Positions 17,784 to 26,645 are shown, numbered from the stretch's first letter. The stretch: DNA of 43,634 bases from an uncultured Methanobrevibacter sp. (GCA_900314635.1 OMVY01000021.1:1-43634), one strand, 5' to 3'. The notes: generated from the letters alone by a model not told the origin. Numbers and translations are program-made.

Positions 17784-19658
17784 TTAGAATAATCCGCTAT
17801 CATTTAAGCGTTCTTCAAAGTAATGGGTCCTCTTGTCAAACCTGATTTTTACAGCAACTGCAATAAGCAGGAAAACAACGCCATAAACAATCAAACTCGC
17901 CATTGCAGGCAGATAATTGGACCAGATCATTCCTAGCAAGGACTCTCTCAGCATCATGATTCCATAAGTCATAGGCAGGTAAGGATAAAGTGTTTGGAAA
18001 AATGGATGCATCAATTGAATAGGGTAAATTCCTCCGGTTCCGGAAATTTGAAGCACAAGGAAAATGATTGTGATTGCCTTTCCTACATCGCCGAGTGATG
18101 CTATAATGGAATAGATAATCACCATGAAAACAATTGAAATAATGTAAGTGGATACTATAAACATCAGAGGATTGTCAACATCGATTCCAAGCAGGAAGCA
18201 GCCTGTAATAGTAACAGTAGCCTGTAATATGGAAACCACCAGGAATAGTGCAAGCTTTCCGAAGTACAGTTCTGTTGGAGTGTATTTTGTATTGGATGCA
18301 TATCCAGGCTTAAGCATCACACAGCTAATCAAAGCGCCGACCCATATTGACAGCACAATATAAAATGGAGATACCTCGCTGCCATAATTGGAAATAGGAT
18401 TCAATTCATTCTCATTCAATTTGACAGGAGAGTATATGTAATCTCCAATTTTATCATCATCAACACCAGTAACATCTGACAATGAACTGGATGCAAGAGA
18501 GAGGGAACTTGCAGCGGCATATAATGCATATGCTGAATTATCCGCCAGTAATTGGGAACCTGCAGCAAGACTCAATGCCCCGTTTGCAAGTTCGACTGAA
18601 CCGTCCGCCAGCTGAGTTGAGCCGTTGGCAACTTTGGATGAACCTTTTGCAAGTGCGTCTGCACCTTGGGCCAAGCCTACTGAACTGTTTGCCAGTTTTG
18701 AAGATCCTTGGGCCAGACTGCTGCTTGACCTTGCAAGGCTTGAACTGGAATTAGCCAATGATTTTGAACCCTGCACAACAGTCTGCACTTCAGCTGATGG
18801 AATCTGACTGGTATCGATTGAATCCAATTGGGCAGCACCGGATTCCACCTGGCCAGCACCCTGAGATATCTTATCTGCGCTTGATGAAACATCTTGTGAG
18901 CCTTTTGAAACTTGAGAAGCGCCGGAAGAGATTTTTGAAGAGCCGCTGGATACTTCAGATGCGCCTGATTTTACCTTGCTTGCTCCTGATTTAACATTGT
19001 CCACACCGGAGGATACCTTGGAAGAACCTGAAGAAACTTGACTTGCTCCAGACTGAATCTTTACGGCTCCTGAAGACAACTGGCCTGCACCCTGGGACAA
19101 TCCGCTTTGAAGCTCGCTTAATTTATCCAAAGCCGCAAGATTGATTATTTGAACCACTTTAGCGTTAATTTTATTATAAACCGCTTTAGCACCAGAATCA
19201 CTTAATTTTGAAGCTACAGGATTGGTTTTTTCATTGTGAACATATTCAAGCTCTGCTGAGTGAGGATTGTTTGTCATTATGGAGCCTATGTTTTCGCTGA
19301 AGTTCTTGGGAATAACTATACCTGCATAGTAAGTTCCATCCTCGACCCCCGTCCGCAGTTCCTCCTCGCTTACAAATTTCCAATTGAAGTCATCATTATT
19401 CTTCAATTCATCGACAACCTCGTTGCCTACATTGACATCCACCCCATCGATTGTTGAGCCATTGTCAATGTTTGCAATGGCAAAGTCCAAATCCCCAGTA
19501 TTTCCATAAGGATCCCAGCAAGCCTGTATGTTTAATACTGCATATAATGAAGGCAGCACTATTATGCCAATTAAAGTAATTACAACTATGGGATTGGAAA
19601 AAACTGATTTAAAATCATTTTTATTAATTTCAAGAATGTTTTTTAATGTTGTTCTCAT
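17784..19658 (-). CDS. YhgE/Pip-family ABC-2-type membrane protein
   Basis: This protein of about 624 residues has one N-terminal transmembrane helix (VVITLIGIIVLPSLYAVLN), a large extracytoplasmic region and five or six C-terminal helices of the ABC-2 permease type (about 425-610). The middle (about 190-400) is a run of seven-residue units such as SSGSSKV, KSGASKV and LAQGSSKLANSS, as expected of a long helical stalk in YhgE/Pip proteins (phage-infection protein, ESX-associated relatives). Its substrate is unknown. I preferred ATG at 19658 because GAGGATAAAT precedes it; an ATG at 19670 is in frame. It sits 71 bases after a TetR gene, which probably controls it. Confidence 0.85.
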   Translation of the reverse strand: MRTTLKNILEINKNDFKSVFSNPIVVITLIGIIVLPSLYAVLNIQACWDPYGNTGDLDFAIANIDNGSTIDGVDVNVGNEVVDELKNNDDFNWKFVSEEELRTGVEDGTYYAGIVIPKNFSENIGSIMTNNPHSAELEYVHNEKTNPVASKLSDSGAKAVYNKINAKVVQIINLAALDKLSELQSGLSQGAGQLSSGAVKIQSGASQVSSGSSKVSSGVDNVKSGASKVKSGASEVSSGSSKISSGASQVSKGSQDVSSSADKISQGAGQVESGAAQLDSIDTSQIPSAEVQTVVQGSKSLANSSSSLARSSSSLAQGSSKLANSSVGLAQGADALAKGSSKVANGSTQLADGSVELANGALSLAAGSQLLADNSAYALYAAASSLSLASSSLSDVTGVDDDKIGDYIYSPVKLNENELNPISNYGSEVSPFYIVLSIWVGALISCVMLKPGYASNTKYTPTELYFGKLALFLVVSILQATVTITGCFLLGIDVDNPLMFIVSTYIISIVFMVIIYSIIASLGDVGKAITIIFLVLQISGTGGIYPIQLMHPFFQTLYPYLPMTYGIMMLRESLLGMIWSNYLPAMASLIVYGVVFLLIAVAVKIRFDKRTHYFEERLNDSGLF

Positions 19659-19729
19659 ATTTATCCTCATTTACAATTTCTAAGCAAAAAAGGAATTTCA
19701 ATTAAAGCACGAAATCAATTATTTAGAAT

Positions 19730-20326
19730 TCATGCTTCACTTGAAATTCCATTTAAAAGAATATCTAAAAAGTCTCTAAAATACTGATTGACATCACCTT
19801 CTGGATTCAGATTATACAGTCTCCAGAGAACAGCCGCTTCAAAAATAATTCCAAAGATATTCAAGGAAAGGACATTGACATTAACATCCCTGATTTCACC
19901 TTGTTGGATTTTTAAAGTGAAAAAGCCATATAATTTCTCCATTACTGACTCAAAAATAGATTTAAAAATCTTCTCGCTTTCTAATGCTCCATGGGCTTCT
20001 TCCAAGGATAATTTAATAATATTGAAATCCTTTTCCGGAAGATTCACTAAAAATAGAAATATCTTCTCAAGATATTGTTCTATGGAATTGTTCTCATCAT
20101 ATGAGAAAGTTTCTTCTAAAAGAGTGATGAAATACTGGGTGTAATAATCTTTTACGGCCTTTATAATTCCTTCCTTGGATTTGAATTTGCGAAATAGGGT
20201 TACTTCGCTGAGCCCCGCTTCATCTGCAATTTGACGAGTGGTGGTTCCTGAAATGCCATTTCGTTCTATTACTCTGAATGAAGCTTCTATAATCTTTTCT
20301 TCAGTATTTTGAGTTTGTGATTCCAT
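19730..20326 (-). CDS. TetR-family transcriptional regulator
   Basis: The 198-residue protein has the classic N-terminal helix-turn-helix (GISGTTTRQIADEAGLSEVTLFRKFKSKEGII, about 24-55) and a divergent helical ligand-binding domain. It is the first gene of a likely two-gene operon with the YhgE-like protein, a common pairing in which the repressor responds to a membrane-active compound. The palindrome at 20329-20350 overlaps the promoter and almost touches the start codon, so autorepression is likely. The transcript is predicted to have little or no leader. Confidence 0.9.
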   Translation of the reverse strand: MESQTQNTEEKIIEASFRVIERNGISGTTTRQIADEAGLSEVTLFRKFKSKEGIIKAVKDYYTQYFITLLEETFSYDENNSIEQYLEKIFLFLVNLPEKDFNIIKLSLEEAHGALESEKIFKSIFESVMEKLYGFFTLKIQQGEIRDVNVNVLSLNIFGIIFEAAVLWRLYNLNPEGDVNQYFRDFLDILLNGISSEA

Positions 20327-20328
20327 TA

Positions 20329-20357
20329 TGTTAGTAAGTTCTTACATACATATAAAT
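20329..20357 (-). promoter_or_regulatory. TetR operator and promoter
   Basis: The inverted repeat TGTTAGTAAG-TT-CTTACATACA (8 of 10 positions paired; 20329-20350) overlaps the minus-strand TATA box TTTATATG (about 20350-20357) and the predicted transcription start beside ATG 20326. Occupancy would block transcription of both tetR and the YhgE-like gene. Confidence 0.7.
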
Positions 20358-20475
20358 GTTTCGTTGAAGAAATAAAATCATGAAAAAACTGAAAAAGTGG
20401 AAAATATCAAATAAATTCAAAAAAATAAAATTCAAAAAAAACAAAAAAATTCAAAAAAATAAAATTAGAAAAAAA

Positions 20476-21216
20476 TTATTTTCTAATGAACTGTCTAAGC
20501 ACTTTTTTCTTGCCGCCTACTTCATTCAAGCATAATTTAACCTCATTTTCATCGATGAAGTAGGTATTGTAGGAATTCTTGTCCTTTCCTCTTAATTTGC
20601 AAGAAGATAGAGTGCCTGCATTTACAAACAAGGTATTCTCCAATTTCCAAACATGACAAACATGCTTGTGACCGGTTAATACAAGATTGATATTGTTTGA
20701 AATCACAGATTCCAGCATGTCTCCGGAATCAATGAGTATGTTTGCGTTTCTTCCTGTTTTTGGAATTGGGATTACATGATGGTGCAATGCCACAATTGAG
20801 AAATTACAACTATCAGACATGGCCTTTTTGATTTGATGGTCCATCCAGATCCTCTGCTCGCGGCCGATATGGCCTGAATCCAAATCAGGGGATGTGCTGT
20901 CCAAGCCTATTACAATCAGGCCGTCCTTTGTAATAACCCTCCAGCTTCTCTCGCCGATAAGCTCTTCAAAGACTTCATAACCTCTGTTTTTTGAGTCCTG
21001 ATTTCCAGGAATAGCGAATAATGGAGCATTGAACATTTTCAAATAGTCTGTAGCCCTTACATACTCCCTGTAATAGCCGTTGTCTGTAACATCTCCAGTT
21101 AGAAGAATCATGTCCGGCTTCAATGCATTAATCTCTTCAACAGCTGTAAGAAATGCCTTCTCATCAAAATCAGTTCTACTTACATGTAAATCTGAAATAT
21201 GTGCAATAGTTGTCAT
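20476..21216 (-). CDS. Calcineurin-like metallophosphoesterase
   Basis: This 246-residue protein has all the binuclear-metal motifs of the family in order: DLH (9-11), GDVTDNG (41-47), GNQD (71-74), LHHH (about 154) and GHKH (about 191). The arrangement resembles CpdA-type phosphodiesterases and Icc-like proteins. The natural substrate, whether cyclic nucleotide, nucleotide-sugar or another phosphoester, cannot be told from sequence. ATG follows AGGTGATTGA. The gene lies between the TetR and NAC genes with its own gaps and no obvious functional link. Confidence 0.85.
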   Translation of the reverse strand: MTTIAHISDLHVSRTDFDEKAFLTAVEEINALKPDMILLTGDVTDNGYYREYVRATDYLKMFNAPLFAIPGNQDSKNRGYEVFEELIGERSWRVITKDGLIVIGLDSTSPDLDSGHIGREQRIWMDHQIKKAMSDSCNFSIVALHHHVIPIPKTGRNANILIDSGDMLESVISNNINLVLTGHKHVCHVWKLENTLFVNAGTLSSCKLRGKDKNSYNTYFIDENEVKLCLNEVGGKKKVLRQFIRK

Positions 21217-21329
21217 TCAATCACCTGAAAAAAGATTATAATAAAAAAATATAAAATAAGCTAATAAAATTTTAATTCAATTAACCAAATGTCAGTTAAA
21301 AGACAGCAAACGCCTTAAAACCATAGTTA

Positions 21330-21686
21330 TTATTGGGCAAGTTTTAAAATAGCTTCCGCAAGGTCGCCTTTGGTTGAAATCAGGGCTTCTTCAGCAGCTT
21401 CCCTAGTCACTCCAGCCTGATTTGCCACCATTTCAATGTCCTCATCAGGAATAACAATCTCCACTTCCCTTTCAACCTCGTGAACTTCTCCAGAAACTTG
21501 GAATGTCTGTTGACCCATGATGTTCATCTGGTTGACTTCAGCAGGAGAGACAATAATTTCCTTGTCTTCAAGACGGATGATGACCTCTTCAACTCCCTCA
21601 AGGTCTTTCATATCCATTCCCATTTTTTTCATTTGTCTTTGCATCTGCTTCATTTGCTTTGGGTTCATGTTCATACCAGGTATCAT
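21330..21686 (-). CDS. nac: Nascent polypeptide-associated complex protein
   Basis: This 118-residue archaeal NAC has a Met-rich N-terminus, a NAC beta-barrel domain (about 30-80) and a C-terminal UBA domain (about 82-118, EDIEMVANQAGVTREAAEEAL). Archaeal NAC is a homodimer that binds the ribosome near the exit tunnel and contacts nascent chains. Length and domain order fit the family. The ATG follows AAGAGGATTTATT. Upstream is a 46-nt tandem duplication that may contain two copies of the promoter. Confidence 0.93.
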   Translation of the reverse strand: MIPGMNMNPKQMKQMQRQMKKMGMDMKDLEGVEEVIIRLEDKEIIVSPAEVNQMNIMGQQTFQVSGEVHEVEREVEIVIPDEDIEMVANQAGVTREAAEEALISTKGDLAEAILKLAQ

Positions 21687-21698
21687 AATAAATCCTCT

Positions 21699-21795
21699 TA
21701 ATAATATAATTTTTAATTAATTCTCTTTTTATTTATTAAAATATTTAATAATATAATTTTAATTAATTCTCTTTTTATTTATTAAAATATTTAAT
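21699..21795. repeat. 46-nt tandem duplication upstream of NAC
   Basis: Two near-identical units, each with TTAATTAATTCTCTTTTTAT and TTATTAAAATATTTAATAAT, lie end to end and differ by a one-base T slip. The repeat begins only about 13 bases before the NAC start codon and may duplicate the TATA region. Confidence 0.65.
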
Positions 21796-21887
21796 AATTA
21801 TTATTTAATATTGAAATTTAAAAATCAAAAACAATTAAAACACACTTAAAACTAAATTAAAATAAAAAAATAAATGAAATAATTCAA

Positions 21888-23930
21888 TTATTTCTTAAAT
21901 CCCTTTCTTGTCTTAATTGCCTGACCTACAGAAAAGTCATTCATTTCCTTTGCACCGATTAAAGCTTTTCCAAATGCTAAAAGCTCGTCTTCTTCATTTA
22001 CAATTAAAACTTCGTCATTGGATCTCATGTTTTCATCGCAGTCGACAATGAACTTGGAGAAAACGCTTTTTCCATCTCTTGCAAAGGATTCCACACTATT
22101 ACTAATCATGACCTTGTTCTTCATTCCCTCGCTGCAGGAATAAAGCCTTTTAGCACCGAGCTTGGATAGAATCAGAAGGCTGTCTGAGGCCCTCATGTTT
22201 ACAATATTCTGCTTTTTATCGAAGATATGCCTTATCTTGCCTGTCTTCTTGCTTTTTTCAATTTCAATCTTTCCAGTAAACAAGGCTTCTCCAGCACCGT
22301 CTCCAAACTGATAGTCTGCTATGGATTTTATTTTTTCAAGGTCGTTCTTTCTAACCTTGATTCTCTCAGGATCCACATACAAGTCAATATAGTCAAGCTC
22401 GCATAAATCAACGATTCTAGGGTGAATCAGCACGTTGTCATACTTTTCAGCATATTCAACCAAAAAGTCACGGGCAAATTCCACTGCAATCTCATCATTG
22501 ATTTTAGGAGCCTCGTTCTGGCTTAATGGATAAACCTCATCAAGTTCTAATGGTATGAGGCAGAATGGAATGTCAAATACCAGGTAATCAGTATTTTCAT
22601 CCTTTATATTCAAATCAAAGCCTTCAGGAATTCCATCTTCAAATTTTGAAAGTTCTTCTTCAGTCAGATTATCTTCATCCAGGCTGTACAAATAGAACTT
22701 CTTGTAATCCTTGTTGATGAATTTAGAATAAGGCTTTCTGTTTCCAGCTAGAACAACAAGGTTCTTCTTGGTTTTCCTTGCCCTCATCTTGTTCAAGTGC
22801 CTTGTGACTTCAGCTCTCTTCAAGGACTCTGGTCCTGTGTAGAAGAATGCTGATTTCTTGCTTCTAGGCTCATAGACTTCTATATCATCACTGTAGTCTC
22901 CAAGACATCTAAGTGCATCTAAAAGCAGAGGATGTGCCCTGCATCGCTCTTCCACAAGCTCCATCAATGAACCTTCATAAATTGCCTGACGGATGAGCCT
23001 CAGCTCTGCAAAACTTACATGCAGATTGTGTTGTGCTATCAGATTGACTCTTTCCTCCTTGTCCATGGCTCTTAAGTCATCAGGAGTGTATTTGCAGCAG
23101 ACCTCGCAGGAACATGGCATTTCATTCAGGTTTTCAAGCTTGATTGTTCCGCGGGTGGTTAGGAACCTGTCGTCTTCTGCATATAATATGTAAGCTGCTG
23201 AATCAAACAAGTCGCAGCCCATTGCAACTGCAAGTGCGAATACCATAGGATGTCCCGCACCCATGAGATGTCTTGCAGTATCATCCGGCAGATGCTTCAT
23301 TGAATGCATTACAACATCCACAACATCCTTGTACTGGTACTGCTCCATCAAAGGCACTACAGCACCTATAGGATATAAGTCCGCATCCAGCTTGGACAAT
23401 TCCTCCGCACATTTCTCTCTAAGGTCTAAAAAAGTGGACCCTTGGACAACAGAGTTTATCATCATATCATAATCATTGTCCTTCACATATGATATTGCTT
23501 CCCTTGCCCTTTCAAGTGTGATTTCCATATCGCCTTCAGCCTGCTCCCTTGTCACATACGGAGCTGTTGGAATGTCCAGTGAGGTTCCGATATCTGTTCC
23601 TATGGCTTCCTGGAATTCAATGACCTCTTTATTTGTGATTTCAATATCTCCATAGACTGAAAGCTGGAAGGATCCTGAATCAGTCATTACAGGTCCGTCG
23701 AAGTTAATCAAATCATGCAATCCATTTTCCAAGGCCTTTTCCTTCAGGTCTTCGTTCTTGTAAATCAGATAAGCATTTGTAATTACAATATCCGCACCAT
23801 ATTTTCCCACATCTATGGTTTGCTTTCTTGGATGAATGACAGGCATGAGGTTTGGTGTTTTAACATCTCCATGATTGGTTTTAAGGACGCCTACTCTTGC
23901 CTTTCCGTCTTTAGCTTTAATTTCAAACAT
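21888..23930 (-). CDS. tgtA: tRNA-guanine(15) transglycosylase (archaeosine pathway)
   Basis: This single 680-residue polypeptide swaps guanine 15 in the tRNA D-loop for preQ0, the first tRNA-level step of archaeosine synthesis. The catalytic TIM-barrel domain is N-terminal, with the Asp84 motif MTDSGSFQ and the zinc site CSCEVCC plus a distal His. A long archaeal C-terminal extension ends in a PUA domain (about 605-680, KVMISNSVESFARDGKSVF) that binds tRNA. I chose ATG at 23930 (MFEIKAKDGKA); an in-frame GTG at 23939 is the alternative. Confidence 0.94.
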   Translation of the reverse strand: MFEIKAKDGKARVGVLKTNHGDVKTPNLMPVIHPRKQTIDVGKYGADIVITNAYLIYKNEDLKEKALENGLHDLINFDGPVMTDSGSFQLSVYGDIEITNKEVIEFQEAIGTDIGTSLDIPTAPYVTREQAEGDMEITLERAREAISYVKDNDYDMMINSVVQGSTFLDLREKCAEELSKLDADLYPIGAVVPLMEQYQYKDVVDVVMHSMKHLPDDTARHLMGAGHPMVFALAVAMGCDLFDSAAYILYAEDDRFLTTRGTIKLENLNEMPCSCEVCCKYTPDDLRAMDKEERVNLIAQHNLHVSFAELRLIRQAIYEGSLMELVEERCRAHPLLLDALRCLGDYSDDIEVYEPRSKKSAFFYTGPESLKRAEVTRHLNKMRARKTKKNLVVLAGNRKPYSKFINKDYKKFYLYSLDEDNLTEEELSKFEDGIPEGFDLNIKDENTDYLVFDIPFCLIPLELDEVYPLSQNEAPKINDEIAVEFARDFLVEYAEKYDNVLIHPRIVDLCELDYIDLYVDPERIKVRKNDLEKIKSIADYQFGDGAGEALFTGKIEIEKSKKTGKIRHIFDKKQNIVNMRASDSLLILSKLGAKRLYSCSEGMKNKVMISNSVESFARDGKSVFSKFIVDCDENMRSNDEVLIVNEEDELLAFGKALIGAKEMNDFSVGQAIKTRKGFKK

Positions 23931-24116
23931 AATTCTCACATAAATATTTTAAAAATAGATTTTAATAGTTTTATTTTGGATTTAAAAGTTTAAAAAGTTT
24001 TTTACTGAATGTATTTTAGAGATATGAAAAAATTATGCATGAGCTTAATGAGAATAAAACAGTACCTTGAAAAATTTAAAAAGCAAAGCTTGAAAATAAA
24101 CGAATAAAATGAGAAA

Positions 24117-24139
24117 AGGAATCCAATGGAATTCCTTAA
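24117..24139. terminator. Hairpin in the gap upstream of tgtA
   Basis: AAGGAAT-CCAATGGA-ATTCCTT forms a 7-bp stem, read equally on both strands. It lies between the last Rpn remnant and the tgtA start and could terminate transcription of the Rpn array. The tail is only moderately T-rich. Confidence 0.35.
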
Positions 24140-24189
24140 TTAACAAAAATCATTAATAAGTTTAATGGAATGAATATTATTTTAAATAT

Positions 24190-24420
24190 TAAAATAAACA
24201 CATGCAACCAAAGAACCTTGTCAACTTTGTTATCAGACTTTATAAAAGGAACAGCAGACAATTTCAAATAAAGTTGTCTTAAATTAAGATAGATTAAAAT
24301 TTAAAAGATTTAATTTGATTAATAGGTACTCCAGTCCATTTAGAGACTAGTTCAACACTAACACCATCCTTTACCATACAATTCATAATAATAAGTATTT
24401 TCCAAAAAGCACATAATCAT
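24190..24420 (-). pseudogene. Rpn-array remnants: two decayed C-terminal pieces
   Basis: Two last, degenerate copies of the Rpn C-terminal unit can be read. One starts at ATG 24414 (MCFLENTYYYELYGK), is joined out of frame by a deletion to the GVSVELVSKW tail and stops at 24358. Below it (24200-24290) a further piece reads LKLSAVPFIKSDNKVDKVLW, then diverges. Neither can encode a full domain. Confidence 0.6.
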
Positions 24421-24443
24421 CAACTCTAAAATATTATCTTAAA

Positions 24444-24611
24444 TTAAAATTTTATTGACTGAACTCGATTAAGAGGAACTTTAGCCAATTTAGAAACCTG
24501 TTCAGCACTTAAACCACTTTCTAATAAATTTTGAATAATTTCCATTCGACCCTGTTCTCTTTCTTCCTTGCCATACAATTCATAAAAATAACTGTTTTCC
24601 GACAAACACAT
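24444..24611 (-). CDS. Short ORF: Rpn-type C-terminal tail
   Basis: This 55-residue frame starts at ATG 24611 (MCLSENSYFYELYGKEERE) and ends with the tail LSAEQVSKLAKVPLNRVQSI. It corresponds to the last third of the units at 24641 and 25456. The tail is the variant seen at 24641, not the GVSVELVSKWTGV variant. A GGGG run precedes the ATG. It may be translated, but could equally be a passive remnant of tandem duplication. Confidence 0.4.
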   Translation of the reverse strand: MCLSENSYFYELYGKEEREQGRMEIIQNLLESGLSAEQVSKLAKVPLNRVQSIKF

Positions 24612-24640
24612 AATCCCCAACTCTAAAATATTATCTTAAA

Positions 24641-24997
24641 TTAAAATTTTATTGACTGAACTCGATTGAGAGGAACTTTAGCCAATTTAGAAACCTGTTC
24701 AGCACTTAAACCACTTTCTAATAAATTTTGAATAATTTCCATTCGACCCTGTTCTACTTTTTCCTTGCCATATAATTCAAAATAATAACTGCTTTCCATA
24801 TTTATCAACTCAAAAATTCTTCTTTTCCTGTTATTATTTGAGACAAACTTATCAACCAGCACAATAAGACCACACTTAAGAGCATCTAATCGGCCATCAT
24901 CACTATCCTTGACCTTGTTCACCAAACTACAAACATCCCACAAAACCTTGTCAATTTTGTTATCAGACTTCATAAAAGGAAGAACAGACAATATCAA
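24641..24997 (-). CDS. Rpn-type nuclease C-terminal fragment (copy C)
   Basis: This 118-residue frame corresponds to the C-terminal half of the 25456 gene: SVLPFMKSDNKIDKVLWDVC, the FELINMESSYYFELYGKEK segment, then a different tail, LSAEQVSKLAKVPLNRVQSI. The PD-(D/E)XK catalytic part is missing. Only TTG starts are available and no ribosome binding site is clear, because the unit begins at the duplication junction TTTAAGACAAGGATTATTTG. The family is known as Rpn (recombination-promoting nuclease/putative transposase). Confidence 0.5.
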   Translation of the reverse strand: MILSVLPFMKSDNKIDKVLWDVCSLVNKVKDSDDGRLDALKCGLIVLVDKFVSNNNRKRRIFELINMESSYYFELYGKEKVEQGRMEIIQNLLESGLSAEQVSKLAKVPLNRVQSIKF

Positions 24998-25023
24998 ATA
25001 ATCCTTGTCTTAAATTAAATAGA

Positions 25024-25422
25024 TTAAAATTTAACAGATTTTATTTGATTAATAGGCACTCCAGTCCATTTAGAGATTAATTCAACATTAACTCCATCAT
25101 TTAATAAATTTTGAATTACTTCTTGAGCTTTTTCATCACGACCTTCTTTATGTCCTTTTTCTAATCCTATTTCAATACCCTGTTCTACTTTTTCCTTGCC
25201 ATACAATTCATAAAAATAACTACCTTCCATCTTTATCAACTCAAAAATTCTTCTTTTCCTGTTCTTATTTGAGACAAACTTCTCCACCAGCACAATAAGA
25301 CCCCATTTAAGAGCATCCAGACGCTTGTCATCACCATCCTTGACCTTGTTCACCAAACTGCAAACATCCCATAGAACCTTGTCAATTCGCTCATCAGACC
25401 TCATAAAAGGAATAACAGACAA
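25024..25422 (-). CDS. Rpn-type nuclease C-terminal fragment (copy D)
   Basis: This 132-residue frame begins SVIPFMRSDERIDKVLWDVC and includes a KEKVEQGIEIGLEKGHKEGR helix-forming insert of the type common near Rpn C-termini, followed by VNVELISKWTGVPINQIKSV. It lacks the nuclease motifs. The start would be TTG at 25422 just after the junction TAAGACAACC, with no good ribosome binding site. It may be silent, or it may be an RpnS-like short product. Confidence 0.5.
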   Translation of the reverse strand: MSVIPFMRSDERIDKVLWDVCSLVNKVKDGDDKRLDALKWGLIVLVEKFVSNKNRKRRIFELIKMEGSYFYELYGKEKVEQGIEIGLEKGHKEGRDEKAQEVIQNLLNDGVNVELISKWTGVPINQIKSVKF

Positions 25423-25455
25423 TTTTAAATAAAGGTTGTCTTAAATTAAGATAGA

Positions 25456-26328
25456 TTAAAATTTAAAAGATTTAATTTGATTAATAGGTACTCCAGTCCA
25501 TTTAGAGACTAGTTCAACACTAACACCATCCTTTACTCCAGTCCATTTAGAGACTAGTTCAACACTAACACCATCCTTTAGTAAATTTCGAATAACTTTG
25601 TCAGCCATTTCAGCACGACCCTGTTCTCTTTCTTCCTTGCCATACAATTCATAAAAATAACTACCTTCCATCTTTATCAACTCAAAAATTCTTCTTTTCC
25701 TGTTATTATTTGTCACAAACTTCTCCACCAGCACAATAAGACCCCATTTAAGAGCATCTAATCGGCCATCATCACTATCCTTGACCTTGTTCACCAAACT
25801 ACAAACATCCCACAAAACCTTGTCAATTTTGTTATCAGACCTCATAAAAGGAATAACAGATAATTTCAAATAATCCTTGTCTGAAAGTTCCTTATTTTGT
25901 TTTATTTTTAATTTAATATCATTTAAAGCTTTCTTTTCGCTGAATTCTTTAAACGATTTGACATGCATAGTAAACCAACTGTCTAAAGCGAAATTATCGC
26001 AAACGGTTTCATTTTTCTCGGCATGAGTGCTGACAACGATGGTTAAAACCTTTTTTCCATATTTTTCCCTTGCTTTTTGTGCATATTCATGAAATTGATC
26101 TATCTTCTTTTGATTGAGAGCAGTTGAGAGGAATTCAATATTTATCAATATGCCACAGCAAGTTTCCGCTAGGAAATCCATTCGAATGGACCTGGCACTG
26201 TTTACAACGATTTCACTATTCAAGATCTTTTTGATTCTATAATCATAGCCAAAGCATCAAAGCAAATCATTAATATACATTTCCGTCAGAGATTTCATAT
26301 ATTTGTCTTCATATTTGTTGAAATCCAT
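25456..26328 (-). pseudogene. Full-length Rpn-family PD-(D/E)XK nuclease with in-frame TGA
   Basis: From ATG 26328 the frame reads MDFNKYEDKYMKSLTEMYIN, DLL, then TGA (26259-26257), and continues in the same frame as CFGYDYRIKKILNSEIVV to the end at 25456. The catalytic region RMDFLAETCCGILINIEF retains Asp and Glu of the PD-(D/E)XK core. The middle and C-terminal parts match the shorter copies downstream. The C-terminus carries a 45-nt tandem duplication. With the TGA the protein can only be made by readthrough or from an internal start (track-like start at 26223). Rpn proteins in E. coli are DNA endonucleases acting in recombination and phage defence. Confidence 0.7.
25490..25579 (-). repeat. 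Exact 45-nt tandem duplication in the Rpn C-terminus
   Basis: Two identical 45-nt copies (25490-25534 and 25535-25579) encode KDGVSVELVSKWTGV twice in frame. The repeated peptide is a short helix-turn-helix-like tail found at the end of many Rpn proteins. Confidence 0.9.
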
Positions 26329-26645
26329 ATATTTTCTACCTACAATTTATCTCAATTAAGTAAATATAGATTATAACTAACTAATATTTAAAATTAACTT
26401 TTTTTAAGTCTTAAAATTTCAAATAGAAAAAATATTTCAAGTTAATATAATTTTTACAAGCAAATATTAATTTTTATAAAAATTTAGAAAATTTTATAGC
26501 TTTAAAAAAAATTTCAAAGTTGGAGCAATTTAATAAATCAAAGCAAATAATTTTAAAAAATTAGAAAAAAGATTAAAAGAACAATAAAGAAACTATATAA
26601 AAATTAGAAAAAAGTTTAAAAAGTTATGAAAAAATTTTAAAAAAT
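26329..26645. other. AT-rich gap upstream of the Rpn gene
   Basis: No ORF or RNA gene is seen. It must hold the Rpn promoter, but no TATA candidate stands out from the background. Confidence 0.4.

Larger units (their letters stand above)
24190..26260 (-). repeat. Tandem array of Rpn 3' ends
   Basis: At least five degenerate copies of the same 3' gene segment lie head to tail on the minus strand downstream of one full-length gene. Unit junctions repeat the sequence TTAATTTAAGACAA (or TTAATTTAAGATAATATT before the two shortest). Two alternative C-terminal tails occur: GVSVELVSKWTGVPINQIKS and LSAEQVSKLAKVPLNRVQSI. Confidence 0.75.

Noticed and set aside
26257-26259. TGA in the Rpn gene as a selenocysteine codon
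   Set aside because: No SECIS-like structure was noticed, the position is not a redox-active site in Rpn proteins, and the short homologues around it are decaying. A nonsense mutation is simpler.
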